A DNA stretch of 64,000 nucleotides from Actinomycetales bacterium. GTDB lineage: Bacteria; Actinomycetota; Actinomycetes; S36-B12; UBA5976. Numbering within the stretch: position 1 is the stretch's first letter; every line of letters starts with the position of its first letter. Shown here piece after piece: positions 24,073 through 34,271 of this stretch. The stretch covers positions 1-64,000 of the forward strand of contig JAGWWW010000003.1 in the NCBI GenBank assembly GCA_018970205.1, given 5' to 3'. A program made the translations under genes and the position numbers. The notes beneath the pieces are model-generated. The model was not told the origin of the DNA, did not search any database, and saw only the letters and a list, made by a program, of their open reading frames with translations.

Positions 24073-25146
24073 GTGACCGAGCAGCCCGGCAGCCCAGAGG
24101 TGTGTCTGAGCACCATCCGCGAGCAGGTCGGCGCCGCGCTCGCCGCGTTCACGGCCGAGCACCGTGCGGCGATGGTTGCCGTGAGCGAAGACGTGGCGCC
24201 TCTGGTCGACCACGTCCTGGCTTTCACCGGCGGCGGCAAACGGCTGCGAGCCGCCTTCGCTTATGTAGGCCACCTCGGGGCGGGCGCAGAGGCAGGGCCC
24301 CGGATCGCGACTGCGGCCGCAGCCCTGGAACTACTGCAGGCGTGCGCCTTGATCCACGACGACATCATGGACGGCAGCGACCTGCGCCGCGGATTGCCGA
24401 GCGCCCACCGGGCCTTCGAGTCGCTGCACACCAGCGCCGGCTGGTCCGGCGACGCCGGCGCATTCGGGGTCGGCGCGGCCATCCTCGCCGGTGACCTGTG
24501 CCTGTCGTGGGCAGACGAGATGCTCATGGCCTCAGGCTTTGACAGCGCACGCCTGTCCCAAGGCAAGGCTGTCTACGACGTCATGCGCGCCGAGCTCATG
24601 GCCGGGCAGTACCTCGACCTGGTCGAGCAGGCGCGCGGGGCGGGTGATGTCGCCCGGGCGCGCACCGTCATGCGCTACAAGACCGCGAAATACACCATCG
24701 AGCGGCCACTGCACCTCGGCGGCGCCCTCGGCGGCGCCGACGACGACCTGATGGCGGCTTATTCACGATACGGCCTGGCCCTCGGTGAGGCGTTTCAACT
24801 TCGGGACGACGTACTCGGCGTCTTCGGCTCCCCGGAACAGACCGGCAAACCCACGGGCGACGACCTGCGCTGCGGCAAACAGACAGTGCTGGTCGCGCAC
24901 ACCGTCGCCGATGCAGATCCGGTGCAGGCGCGGCACTTCCTCAACCTCCTCGGCAGTGCCGCCATCGACGACGACGCGATGTCGTGGATGCAGGAGTTGA
25001 TCGTCGACTCCGGGGCGCTCGATGAGGTCGAGACGGCCATCGCACGACGTACCCGCGAGGCGTTGGACGCTCTGCACACCGTGCCGACGCCCGCGGCGGA
25101 CGCGCTGCGCGAACTAGCAGTCGCGGCAACGCAGCGCCACTCCTAG
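24073..25146 (+). CDS. crtE: CrtE, geranylgeranyl diphosphate synthase
   Basis: Trans-prenyltransferase of 357 aa making GGPP, the carotenoid precursor. The first aspartate-rich motif is HDDIMDGSD (preceded by LIHD), the second is FQLRDDVLGVFG, with the GGKRLRAAF lysine-arginine stretch and DDLRCGKQT near the C-terminus. The GTG at 24073 has no ribosome site but sits 7 nt after a -10 hexamer. A prenyl synthase occupies the equivalent place upstream of pknL in M. tuberculosis (idsA2). It starts a co-directional crtE-crtI-crtB run. Confidence 0.93.
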   Translation: MTEQPGSPEVCLSTIREQVGAALAAFTAEHRAAMVAVSEDVAPLVDHVLAFTGGGKRLRAAFAYVGHLGAGAEAGPRIATAAAALELLQACALIHDDIMDGSDLRRGLPSAHRAFESLHTSAGWSGDAGAFGVGAAILAGDLCLSWADEMLMASGFDSARLSQGKAVYDVMRAELMAGQYLDLVEQARGAGDVARARTVMRYKTAKYTIERPLHLGGALGGADDDLMAAYSRYGLALGEAFQLRDDVLGVFGSPEQTGKPTGDDLRCGKQTVLVAHTVADADPVQARHFLNLLGSAAIDDDAMSWMQELIVDSGALDEVETAIARRTREALDALHTVPTPAADALRELAVAATQRHS

Positions 25147-25149
25147 GCT
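25144..25149 (+). promoter_or_regulatory. -10 hexamer, leaderless crtI
   Basis: TAGGCT, 6 nt, GTG of crtI. The hexamer overlaps the crtE stop codon. Confidence 0.6.
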
Positions 25150-25155
25150 GCCGGG

Positions 25156-26733
25156 GTGACCTCCCCCACCACGCCCTCCGCCACACTCGGATCCGCCGCC
25201 GCTTGGGCGCGTCGACTCGCGCGCACCGCCCCACGCACCGTCAGCGGCCCCACACAGCGTGTGGTCATCGTCGGCGCAGGCCTGGGCGGACTGTCCGCGG
25301 CGATGCGACTAGCCCGCTCCGGGCGGGAGGTCGTCGTGCTCGAGCGCGAGGCTGTCCCCGGAGGCCGCTGCGGCCGGCTGAGCATCGACGGCTACGAGTT
25401 CGACACCGGCCCGACCGTGCTCACCATGCCCGACCTCATCGCCGACGCCTTCGACGCGCTCGGGGAGGACATGGGCGACTGGCTGCAGTTGGACCCGGTC
25501 GCGCCGCTGTACCGCGCGTTCTACGCCGACGGCAGCCGGATGGACATCCACGCCGACACCGACGCGATGGCGCAGGAGATCTCGCAGGTCATCGGCCCTG
25601 ACGAGGCCGCCGGCTACCGCCGCTACGTGGACTTCGTGTCGAAGCTGTACCGCTACGAGATGAAGGATTTCATCGACCGCAACATCGACTCCCCGCTGCA
25701 GTTGCTCACCCCGGACCTCGCACGGCTGGTCGCGATGGGCGGCTTCCGCAGCCTCTCCGCGAAGGTGGGTGAGTTCCTCAAGGACTCGCGCACCTCGCGG
25801 GTGTTCTCCTTCCAGTCGATGTACGCGGGGCTGTCGCCGTACGAGGCGCTCGCCATCTACGCCGTCATCGCCTACATGGACTCCGTGGCCGGGGTGTTCT
25901 TCCCCCGCGGCGGCATGCACGCCGTCCCCACGGCGATGGCCGCCGCCGCAGCCAAGCACGGCGTGCAATTCCGCTACAACACGGAGGTGTCCCGGGTCGA
26001 GCACACCGGCGGCCGCGCCACCGCGGTCATCACCGCCGACGGCGAGCGCATCTCGTGCGACACGGTGGTCCTCAACCCGGACCTGCCTGTGGCCTACCGC
26101 GACCTGCTCGGGGTGCAGCCGTGGTCGGTGCGACGACTGCGCTACTCGCCGTCGTGCTTCCTGCTCCTCGCTGGTTCGCGGGCGCAGTACTCGCAGATCG
26201 CGCACCACAACATCCACTTCGGGCACGCGTGGGAGTCGGTCTTCGACGACATCATCGACTCCGGCCGGCTGATGTCCGATCCGAGCATCCTGGTCACGAA
26301 CCCGACCCACTCCGACCAGTCGCTGGCACCGGACGGCAAACACATCTACTACGTGCTGGCGCCGACCCCGAACATGCGCGCGGGGCTCGACTGGGACCGG
26401 GTCGGTCCGCGCTACCGCGACGAGATCGTCACCACCCTCGAACAACGCGGCTACATCGGCTTCGGCGAAGGCATCGAAGTTCAAGACATCACCACCCCAC
26501 TCACCTGGGAGCAGCGCGGCATGGAAGCCGGCGCGCCGTTCGCGAGCGCCCACTCGTTCCTGCAAACCGGGCCGTTCCGCCCGGGCAACCTCTGGGGCGA
26601 GAACGTCGTGTTCGTCGGCTCGGGCACCCAACCCGGCGTGGGCGTCCCGATGGTGCTGCTCTCGGGCCGGCTCGCGGCCGAGCGCATCACCGGCCCGGAC
26701 CGTCGCTACCGCTCACGCGCCTACGCGCGGTAG
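25156..26733 (+). CDS. crtI: CrtI, phytoene desaturase
   Basis: 525-aa FAD enzyme converting phytoene toward lycopene. After a 35-residue Ala/Arg-rich extension come VVIVGAGLGGLSAAMRLA, EREAVPGGRCGRL and FDTGPTVLTMPDL, the central FFPRGGMHAVPTAMA and the C-terminal VVFVGSGTQPGVGVPMVLLSGRLAAE. The start is GTG 25156, 9 bp after crtE. The N-terminal extension is compositionally unlike the rest, but no later start with a ribosome site precedes the FAD fold. Confidence 0.93.
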   Translation: MTSPTTPSATLGSAAAWARRLARTAPRTVSGPTQRVVIVGAGLGGLSAAMRLARSGREVVVLEREAVPGGRCGRLSIDGYEFDTGPTVLTMPDLIADAFDALGEDMGDWLQLDPVAPLYRAFYADGSRMDIHADTDAMAQEISQVIGPDEAAGYRRYVDFVSKLYRYEMKDFIDRNIDSPLQLLTPDLARLVAMGGFRSLSAKVGEFLKDSRTSRVFSFQSMYAGLSPYEALAIYAVIAYMDSVAGVFFPRGGMHAVPTAMAAAAAKHGVQFRYNTEVSRVEHTGGRATAVITADGERISCDTVVLNPDLPVAYRDLLGVQPWSVRRLRYSPSCFLLLAGSRAQYSQIAHHNIHFGHAWESVFDDIIDSGRLMSDPSILVTNPTHSDQSLAPDGKHIYYVLAPTPNMRAGLDWDRVGPRYRDEIVTTLEQRGYIGFGEGIEVQDITTPLTWEQRGMEAGAPFASAHSFLQTGPFRPGNLWGENVVFVGSGTQPGVGVPMVLLSGRLAAERITGPDRRYRSRAYAR

Positions 26734-26738
26734 ACCCA

Positions 26739-26764
26739 CCTGTCGTCGGGTGCCCCGACACAGG
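26739..26764 (+). terminator. Hairpin after crtI
   Basis: CCTGTCGTCGGG pairs with CCCGACACAGG (11 bp with one bulged C) around a 3-nt TGC loop, 5 bp after the crtI stop. No T-tract. It may separate crtI and crtB transcription. Confidence 0.55.
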
Positions 26765-26888
26765 ACTGACCGTGACGTGGGCCCGGTGACCGTCGCAGCC
26801 GGCCGAGCGCATCCCCTGGCACCGCGCCGACGCTCGGCAATCCGCGCCGACGCCCGATCGCGTCCCGGGCGCTGGGAGAATCACGCCT

Positions 26889-27803
26889 GTGTCCACCCGT
26901 GAGTTGCGCGCCGCCGGCATCGAGCAGCCGCGTTTACAGCGCTCCTACGAGGTCGCGCGGCGACTCAATGCCGAGCACGGCAAGACCTACTACCTCGCAA
27001 CCCTGCTGCTCCCGCCCGCCAAGCGACCGTTCGTGCACGCCCTCTACGGCTTCGCCCGCTACGCCGACGAGATCGTCGACAACCTTGGAGTCACCGCCAG
27101 CGCGCAGCAGCGCCGCGCGGCGCTGGACGCATTCGCCGAGCAGTTCCGCGCCCACCTCGGCGACGACTCCCCCTGCGAGCCGGTCATCGACGCGATGCGC
27201 GACACCATGCGCCGCTGGTCGATCCCGGCCGAGCACGTGGACGCCTTCCTGCACTCGATGCGCATGGACACCCACGTCAGCGACTACCAGACCTACGACG
27301 ACCTGTATGAGTACGTCTACGGCTCTGCCGCGGTCATCGGGTTGCAGATGGTGCCGATCCTTGGCGGCTCCGACGAGCGCGCATACACCGCAGCGACGGA
27401 CCTCGGCATCGCCTTCCAACTCGCGAACTTCATCCGCGACGTCGGCGAGGACCTCGACCGGGGACGGGTGTACCTGCCCATGTCGGAGTTGCAGTCCCAC
27501 GGGGTCACCCGCGAGGTGCTCATGCGCCGAGTCACGACGCCGGCGGTGAAAGCGGCGCTGCGCGAGCAGATCGCGCGGGTGCGAAGGCTGCAGGCCAGCG
27601 CAGACGCCGGCATCGCACACCTGTCGCCGGACAGCCGGCCGTGCATCGAGGCCGCGAGCATCCTCTACTGCGGGATCGTCGACGCGGTGGAGGCCATCGA
27701 TTACGACGTGCTCAACCGCCGCGCCGCAGTCTCCTTGCGGCGGCGTCTGGCCGTCGCAGGCCGGGGTTGGCTACGCGCGCGGCTCGCCGGCGCCGCCGGC
27801 TGA
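26889..27803 (+). CDS. crtB: CrtB, phytoene synthase
   Basis: 304-aa squalene/phytoene synthase condensing two GGPP. Both aspartate-rich sites are clear: FARYADEIVDNL and FIRDVGEDLDRGRVYLP, with ARRLNAEHGKTYYLATLLLP and LYGFARY upstream. The GTG at 26889 lies 7 nt after GAGAAT, a weaker -10-like hexamer, and has no ribosome site. Its last 33 bp overlap, in opposite orientation, the end of crtYd. Confidence 0.93.
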   Translation: MSTRELRAAGIEQPRLQRSYEVARRLNAEHGKTYYLATLLLPPAKRPFVHALYGFARYADEIVDNLGVTASAQQRRAALDAFAEQFRAHLGDDSPCEPVIDAMRDTMRRWSIPAEHVDAFLHSMRMDTHVSDYQTYDDLYEYVYGSAAVIGLQMVPILGGSDERAYTAATDLGIAFQLANFIRDVGEDLDRGRVYLPMSELQSHGVTREVLMRRVTTPAVKAALREQIARVRRLQASADAGIAHLSPDSRPCIEAASILYCGIVDAVEAIDYDVLNRRAAVSLRRRLAVAGRGWLRARLAGAAG

Positions 27804-28205
27804 CCGGCCGCGCCGCTCGGTCAAGCGACGCAACGGCCGGCCCGTCGAGTCGGACATCGGCAGCCGCTGCACCCCGCGCCGCCCGAGCCACACCCACACC
27901 GACAACGTCAGCACGATGAGCGCGAAGCCGAACAACAGGTCCTCCACCGGCGCGAAGGCGACCCGGCCGTCGCCGATGAAGGCCGGTCGGCCCGCAGACG
28001 GCGTGCTGCCGCCGAGAATCGCGTCGCCGGAGTACCTGACCGTGCGCGTGCCCGTCAGGACGCCGTTGGTCAACAGCTGAAACGGCAGGATGATCGCGTA
28101 GGCCGACCAGAACACGCGGCGCCGCAGCAACCGCGTGCGCAGCACCGCGAGGTCGACGACGGCAGCCACGAGCACGCCGAGCAGTGCGAGTTGCGTGTAT
28201 GTCAC
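27771..28205 (-). CDS. crtYd: CrtYd, lycopene cyclase C-terminal-type subunit
   Basis: 144-aa membrane protein with about three helices. The motif PVEDLLFGFALIVLTLSVWVW is the conserved second half-motif of heterodimeric actinobacterial lycopene cyclases, paired with the PIEELLFF half in CrtYc. The product depends on subfamily: beta or epsilon ring, one or both ends. It is coupled to crtYc by a 4-bp overlap, and its 3' end runs 33 bp into the 3' end of convergent crtB. Confidence 0.88.
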   Translation of the reverse strand: MTYTQLALLGVLVAAVVDLAVLRTRLLRRRVFWSAYAIILPFQLLTNGVLTGTRTVRYSGDAILGGSTPSAGRPAFIGDGRVAFAPVEDLLFGFALIVLTLSVWVWLGRRGVQRLPMSDSTGRPLRRLTERRGRSAGGAGEPRA

Positions 28206-28531
28206 GGCTCGTCACCCGCCTGCCATCCCCGCATCGCGCGCACGGCCTCCAACGTCAGCACGGAGGCCAGCGGGATCACGATGAAGAACAGCAGCTCCTC
28301 GATCGGCAGCAGCCCGAAGAGCCGCATGGAGAGCACCCGCTGCGGGTCGAAGGACCAGTGGCTCCGCCGGACGGCGTAGACGTCCCAGACGGTGAACGCC
28401 AGCACCGGCGCGATGAGCGACAGCAACAGCCTGCGCGTCTTGCGCCACACCACCGCACCGGTCGCCCACGGCAGCCACGCCGTCCCGGCGACGATGAACG
28501 CCAACACCGCGAGGTAAGTCACGGACTTCAT
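28202..28531 (-). CDS. crtYc: CrtYc, lycopene cyclase N-terminal-type subunit
   Basis: 109 aa, three predicted helices, with WSFDPQRVLSMRLFGLLPIEELLFF, the conserved acidic half-motif of CrtYc. It forms the cyclase with CrtYd in the membrane. The ATG overlaps the thiE stop and its own stop overlaps the crtYd start, so thiE-crtYc-crtYd is one coupled operon. Confidence 0.9.
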   Translation of the reverse strand: MKSVTYLAVLAFIVAGTAWLPWATGAVVWRKTRRLLLSLIAPVLAFTVWDVYAVRRSHWSFDPQRVLSMRLFGLLPIEELLFFIVIPLASVLTLEAVRAMRGWQAGDEP

Positions 28532-29256
28532 ACGGTCTCCCCCGCTGTTGCAGCGTCGAACACCTGAGCCGCGTGGCCGGCGGCCGCATCCGCTTGCGCC
28601 GCGGCCAGCACGTCACGCAGCTCCCGGGCGGCGTGCTCCGGCGAATCCGCCTGTGTCACGGCGCGCACCACCACCGCCCGGGTGGCCCCGGCGCGCATGA
28701 CCTCCCGGACAGACGTCGAGTCGACCCCGCCGATGGCGAACCACGGCTTGTGCTGCGACCACGGTGCGGCTGCAACCTCCGACACGACCTGCACACCGAT
28801 GCCCGGCCGGCCCGGTTTGGTGGGGGTGGGCCAGACCGGCCCGACCGCGAAATACCCGACCTCGACGTCGTGCGCCGCCTGGCGTGCCTGCTCCGGCGAG
28901 TGTGTGGACCGGCCGATGACGACATCCGGCCCGAGCAGGCCGCGGGCGACCTCGACCGGCATGTCGGCCTGACCGAGGTGGACGATCGGGGCGCCGGCGG
29001 CCAGCGCGATGTCAACCCGGTCGTTCACGGCCCAGAGCGCCTCGTGTGCCTGGCAACGCTCGCGCACGATGGCCAGAGCCGCGAGTTCTTCGGCCACGCT
29101 GATGGACGAGTCCCGCAACTGCACGATGTCGACACCGCCGAGCAGGATTGCGTCGAGGAACTCCGGCAGGTCACCGTGCTGAGCGCGGGCGTCGACGCAC
29201 GCGTACAGTCGTGCGCGCCCGAGCCGCTCATGCGTCCAGCGGCGCGTGTCGGGCAT
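28528..29256 (-). CDS. thiE: ThiE, thiamine-phosphate synthase
   Basis: 242-aa TIM barrel joining the pyrimidine and thiazole phosphates to thiamine monophosphate. Family marks: GGVDIVQLRDSS (pyrophosphate/thiazole site), WAVNDRVDIALAAGAPIVHLGQADMP, VIGRSTHSPEQA, YFAVGPVWPTPTKPGRPG and FAIGGVDSTSVREVM. The ATG at 29256 has a -10 hexamer 7 nt upstream and no ribosome site. It is divergent from thiO, with only 52 bp between them. Confidence 0.93.
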   Translation of the reverse strand: MPDTRRWTHERLGRARLYACVDARAQHGDLPEFLDAILLGGVDIVQLRDSSISVAEELAALAIVRERCQAHEALWAVNDRVDIALAAGAPIVHLGQADMPVEVARGLLGPDVVIGRSTHSPEQARQAAHDVEVGYFAVGPVWPTPTKPGRPGIGVQVVSEVAAAPWSQHKPWFAIGGVDSTSVREVMRAGATRAVVVRAVTQADSPEHAARELRDVLAAAQADAAAGHAAQVFDAATAGETV

Positions 29257-29263
29257 GTGCCCC

Positions 29264-29269
29264 ACCCTA
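29264..29269 (-). promoter_or_regulatory. -10 hexamer, leaderless thiE operon
   Basis: TAGGGT, 7 nt, ATG of thiE. Confidence 0.6.
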
Positions 29270-29308
29270 GAGTGCATAGCACCGTTGTCACCCGGAGGAG
29301 TCACACCC

Positions 29309-30387
29309 GTGCCCCATGACCGCCCACACGTCGTGATCGTCGGCGCCGGCGTCATCGGCCTGGCATGTGCCTGGCGCGCCGAGCGCGCCGGGTGGCGGGT
29401 CAGCATCGTCGACCCGCACCCGATGCACGGCGCCTCCTGGGCGGCGGCCGGGATGCTCGCACCGGTGACTGAGTCCACCCCGACCGAGCCCGGGGTGTTG
29501 GAACTCGGCTTGCGCGCGGCTGCGCTGTGGCCGGGCTTCGCCGAGCAGCTCTGCGAGGACGCCGGCCAACCCTGCGGCTACAACCCGGCTGGCACCACCG
29601 TGGTCGGCCTCGACCGCGACGACGCCACCGAGCTGCGGCGGTTGCAAGACCAACTCATCGCACATTCCCTGCCCTTCACACCGCTCACCACATCGCAGGC
29701 CCGCGAGCACGAGCCCGCGCTTGCCCCGGGCCTGGCAGCCGCGATGCTCGTGCCCGGCGACACGTCAGTCGACAACCGCGCACTGCTCGGCGCGCTCTCG
29801 GCGGTGGTCGACCGGCGCGGCATCACGCTGGTGCGCGAGCGCGCGAGCGCGGTGTCCGCGGAATCGGTCCGCACGGCGACCGGGGAGGCCATCGCCGCTG
29901 ACGCAGTCGTGGTGGCCGCCGGCATCGACACCCCCGCACTCGTCCCGGGGCTGGACATCCGCCCGGTCAAGGGGCAGATCTTGCGGGTGCTGATGACCGC
30001 CGCGACCGGCAGGCTGCTCAGCGGGACGGTTCGCGCCACCGTCCACGGCCGGCATGTCTACCTCGTGCCCCGCAGCAACGGCGAGATCGTCATCGGAGCG
30101 ACCATGGAGGAGCGCGGCCGGGACATCGCGGTCACGGTCGGGGCGGTTGGAGACCTGCTCCACGACGCCCGGCTGGTGGTGCCCGGCATCGACGAGTGCG
30201 AACTAGTCGAGACGTGGGCCGGGCTTCGCCCCGTCAGCCGCGATAACCTGCCGGTCATGCGGGTCATCGATGATGTGTTGGTGTGCTCGGGCCACGGCCG
30301 CAACGGCATCCTGCTCGCGCCACTGGCCGCACAGACCGTGCAGGACTTGCTCAATGGCCGCCACGCACCCGCGAGCGAGGTCGACGC

Positions 30388-30391
<4 letters not shown>
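29309..30391 (+). CDS. thiO: ThiO, glycine oxidase
   Basis: 360-aa FAD oxidase of the DAO family that makes iminoglycine for thiazole synthesis. FAD fold VVIVGAGVIGLACAWRAE; MHGASWAAAGMLAP; C-terminal GLRPVSRDNLPVM and CSGHGRNGILLAP. The GTG at 29309 has an excellent GGAGGAG ribosome site 8 bp upstream, so this mRNA is leadered, unlike divergent thiE. It overlaps thiS by 4 bp. Confidence 0.92.
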
Positions 30392-31417
<1,026 letters not shown>

Positions 31418-31426
31418 ACTTCGCCC

Positions 31427-33319
31427 ATGCCGCCGACTGCCGGGACCGACCCGCTCGTCGGCCTGACGCTCGACGGCCGCTACCGGCTCGACGCGCATCT
31501 GGCGCACGGCGGGATGGCCAGCGTCTACTCCGCCCACGACCTGCGCCTGGACCGCGCGGTCGCTGTGAAGATCCTGCACCCGCACCTCGGGCAGGACGCA
31601 GCCTTCGCCGCGCGATTCATCGCGGAGGCAAAGCAGGCCGCGCGCATCAATCACCCGAATGTGGTCGCCGTGCACGACCAGGGCATGGACTCCGGTCGCG
31701 CATTCATCGTCATGGAACTCGTACGCGGCCACTCCGTGCGCGCGCTGCTGCGGTCCGTCGGCCGCCTCTCCGCACAGCAGGCGCTGGCTTTGCTCGCGCC
31801 TGTGTCCGCCGGGCTCGCCGCGGCTCACCTCGCCGGCGTGGTGCACCGGGACATCAAGCCGGAGAACATCCTCATCAGCGAGGACGGCCGCGTGAAGGTC
31901 ACCGACTTCGGGCTCGCTCGCGCTGCCGATGACGCCGGCCCGGGGCTGACTGGGGTCGGCGCCCTCGCAGGCACCGCGGGATACATCAGCCCCGAGTACG
32001 TGGAAGGACAGCCAACCGACCAACGAAGCGATGTCTACGCACTCGGCATAGTCCTGTTCGAATTGCTCACCGGCAAGGTGCCGTACACCGGAGACAACCC
32101 CGTGCAGGTCGCCCTCGCCCACAGCCGAGGCCGGGTGCCGATGCCCTCGTCATCCCAGTCGGATGTGCCGCCCGAGGTCGACTCACTCGTCTTGCGGGCC
32201 ACCGCGCCGGACCCGGCCGACCGGCACCCGGATGCGGGTGCCGTGCACGGTGACATCCGCGCCATCCGAGCGCACCTGCCCGCGCCGGAGCCGTTGCCGC
32301 GGCCACGCCCAGGCGCTGAGGACCGAACTCCGGACCCAGGCTCGGCCACGCATGTGCACCCGACCGCGACCAGGGTCATGCCCGCCTCCACGGTCAGGCC
32401 CGGGCGCGCCGGCCGGCAGCGGCGTGAGCCGAAACGTCCGACCCGGCTGCGTCGGCGTCTGCTCGGCGCCCTGCTCACTGCGGCACTCGCGGGGGCCGGC
32501 GTCTACGCCTGGCAGACATTCAGCCCGGTGCCGGTGCCGGATGTGCGCGGGGCGACTGCGCAATCGGCCACGCAGACCCTGCGCGCCGCCGGGTTCACCA
32601 ACGTTCGTATCGCCCGGGACTACTCCGCGGATGTGCGAGCCGATGCCGTCATCGACACCGCACCGGCAGCCGGTGAGCGGCGCAGCCGCAGCGCCAGCAT
32701 CACCGTGCTGGTCAGCCGAGGGGCGCAGCGCACCTCTGTGCCGCGCCTGACCGGCCTCACCGTGCCGCAGGCCCGGTCGCAACTGACCGCCCGCGGCCTG
32801 CTCACACAGGCGAAGCCGGCGGTATTCGACGAACGGGTGCCGGCGGGCTCAGTCATCAGCTCGACCCCGGGCCAGGGCGCGCGCGTGGATGTCGGCAGCA
32901 CGGTGACTGTCGTGGTGAGCAAAGGCCCGGCTCCGGTGAAGGTCGCCGACGTGCGCCGTCAGGATGCCGGTGCCGCGGCGTCGCTGCTCACTGCGTCAGG
33001 GCTGAAAGTCAGCCGCGCCACAGCGTTCAGCGACACCGTGCCAGCGGGCCGGGTCATCGCGACGAAGCCGGCCGCCGGCGCGCAGATGCCGCGCGGCTCG
33101 ACCGTCTCGCTGGTCGTAAGCCGCGGCCCGAAGCGGGTGGAAGTGCCCAACCTGCGCATGGTGGCCGAGCGCAAGGCAGTGGCGACGCTGCGCGGCCTCG
33201 GGCTGAAGGTGCGAGTGGTGTACCCAGCCGGGCGCAACTTCAACAAGGTCGTGGGCCAGAGCGTCAAAGCCGGCACCAAGGTGCCGCGCGGCACCCTCAT
33301 CACGCTGACCGTGGTCTGA
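31427..33319 (+). CDS. pknL: PknL/PknB-type Ser/Thr kinase with four PASTA domains
   Basis: 630-aa membrane kinase. The cytoplasmic kinase domain (about 20-285) has HGGMASVY, lysine 48 in AVKIL, HRDIKPEN (Asp142) and DFGLA (Asp160). A Pro/Arg-rich linker leads to one helix (about 345-362), then four extracellular PASTA domains beginning near VPDVRGATAQ, VPRLTGLTV, VADVRRQDA and VPNLRMVAE. PASTA kinases sense wall fragments and control growth and division. Position before aroG matches M. tuberculosis pknL. The DMT transporter starts 2 bp after its stop. Confidence 0.93.
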   Translation: MPPTAGTDPLVGLTLDGRYRLDAHLAHGGMASVYSAHDLRLDRAVAVKILHPHLGQDAAFAARFIAEAKQAARINHPNVVAVHDQGMDSGRAFIVMELVRGHSVRALLRSVGRLSAQQALALLAPVSAGLAAAHLAGVVHRDIKPENILISEDGRVKVTDFGLARAADDAGPGLTGVGALAGTAGYISPEYVEGQPTDQRSDVYALGIVLFELLTGKVPYTGDNPVQVALAHSRGRVPMPSSSQSDVPPEVDSLVLRATAPDPADRHPDAGAVHGDIRAIRAHLPAPEPLPRPRPGAEDRTPDPGSATHVHPTATRVMPASTVRPGRAGRQRREPKRPTRLRRRLLGALLTAALAGAGVYAWQTFSPVPVPDVRGATAQSATQTLRAAGFTNVRIARDYSADVRADAVIDTAPAAGERRSRSASITVLVSRGAQRTSVPRLTGLTVPQARSQLTARGLLTQAKPAVFDERVPAGSVISSTPGQGARVDVGSTVTVVVSKGPAPVKVADVRRQDAGAAASLLTASGLKVSRATAFSDTVPAGRVIATKPAAGAQMPRGSTVSLVVSRGPKRVEVPNLRMVAERKAVATLRGLGLKVRVVYPAGRNFNKVVGQSVKAGTKVPRGTLITLTVV

Positions 33320-33321
33320 CC

Positions 33322-34224
33322 GTGCCGGTCCGCGCCCGCGCCACGGCGGCACTGATCCTTGCGACCCTCATTTGGGGCTCCACTTTCGTCCTGGTCGACG
33401 AGGTGGTGTCGGCGATGCCCGTGGACAGTTTCCTCGCCACCCGCTTCAGCCTCGCGTTCATCGCGCTGATGCTGATCCGGCCGCGCGCGCTGCGCGGCGT
33501 TGACAAGGTCACGTGGCTGCGCGGGCTGCTCCTCGGCGCCACCCTCGGAGTGGGCTACGCAGCCCAGACCCAGGGTCTGGCCAAGGGGACCTTGCCCACC
33601 GTCTCCGGTTTCATCACCGGGCTCTTCGTCGTGCTCACCCCGTTGCTCTCAGCGTGGTGGTTCCGCACCCGCATCGGCTGGAGCACCGCGGTCGCTGTGC
33701 TCGCCGCCACGGCCGGCCTGGCGCTGCTGACCCTCAACGGCGGACGCATCGGCGGCGGCGAGTGGCTCACCACCCTCTGCGCACTTGCCTTCGCAGCCCA
33801 GATCGTGCTGCTCGGACGCTGGTCCACGCCGCAGAACACGCTTGCGCTCGTCCTCATCCAGTTGGGCACGGTGAGCATCGCGGAACTGGCCATCGCCTTC
33901 GCCGTGGACCGGCCGCTCGTCCTGCCACCGGACGGGCGCGGCTGGCTGGCAGTGGTGTTCCTGGCTCTGGCGGCCACGGTCTACGGGTTCCTCGCCCAAA
34001 CCTGGGCCCAAGCCCATATGCCGGCCACCCGCGCCGCTGTCATCATGACCACCGAGCCGATGTTCGCCGCCCTGACCGGCGCCATCGCCGGCGACCGGCT
34101 GCGCCTGCATCAGGGAGTCGGCGCGCTGCTTGTGCTGGCCGCGATGTACCTGGTCGAACTCACACCGGCGCGCGCCGGCGGCCGCGAATCGGCCGAGGCG
34201 ACAATCCCGCACCTCGAGCCCTGA
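33322..34224 (+). CDS. EamA/DMT-family transporter
   Basis: 300-aa protein with about ten membrane helices in two EamA halves. ATLIWGSTFVLVDEVV and the second-half stretch AQTWAQAHMPATRAAVIMTTEPMFA are typical drug/metabolite transporter signatures. The substrate is unknown. The GTG start lies 2 bp after the pknL stop with no separate ribosome site, so it is probably translated by coupling. Confidence 0.88.
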   Translation: MPVRARATAALILATLIWGSTFVLVDEVVSAMPVDSFLATRFSLAFIALMLIRPRALRGVDKVTWLRGLLLGATLGVGYAAQTQGLAKGTLPTVSGFITGLFVVLTPLLSAWWFRTRIGWSTAVAVLAATAGLALLTLNGGRIGGGEWLTTLCALAFAAQIVLLGRWSTPQNTLALVLIQLGTVSIAELAIAFAVDRPLVLPPDGRGWLAVVFLALAATVYGFLAQTWAQAHMPATRAAVIMTTEPMFAALTGAIAGDRLRLHQGVGALLVLAAMYLVELTPARAGGRESAEATIPHLEP

Positions 34225-34271
34225 CCGGCCGCTCTGACGCCGCGGCGACCGACGGTACCGACAGCCACCTG

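Noticed and set aside
25309-26631. 440-codon open frame antisense to crtI, and similar long antisense frames at 33513-35129, 45420-47039 and 52641-54323
   Set aside because: They lie opposite genes with clear catalytic motifs, are Arg/Ala/Gly/His-rich and show no domain; high GC keeps such frames open by chance.
29257-29308. TPP riboswitch between thiE and thiO
   Set aside because: The gap is 52 bp and lacks the CTGAGA and related thi-box elements; thiE appears leaderless.
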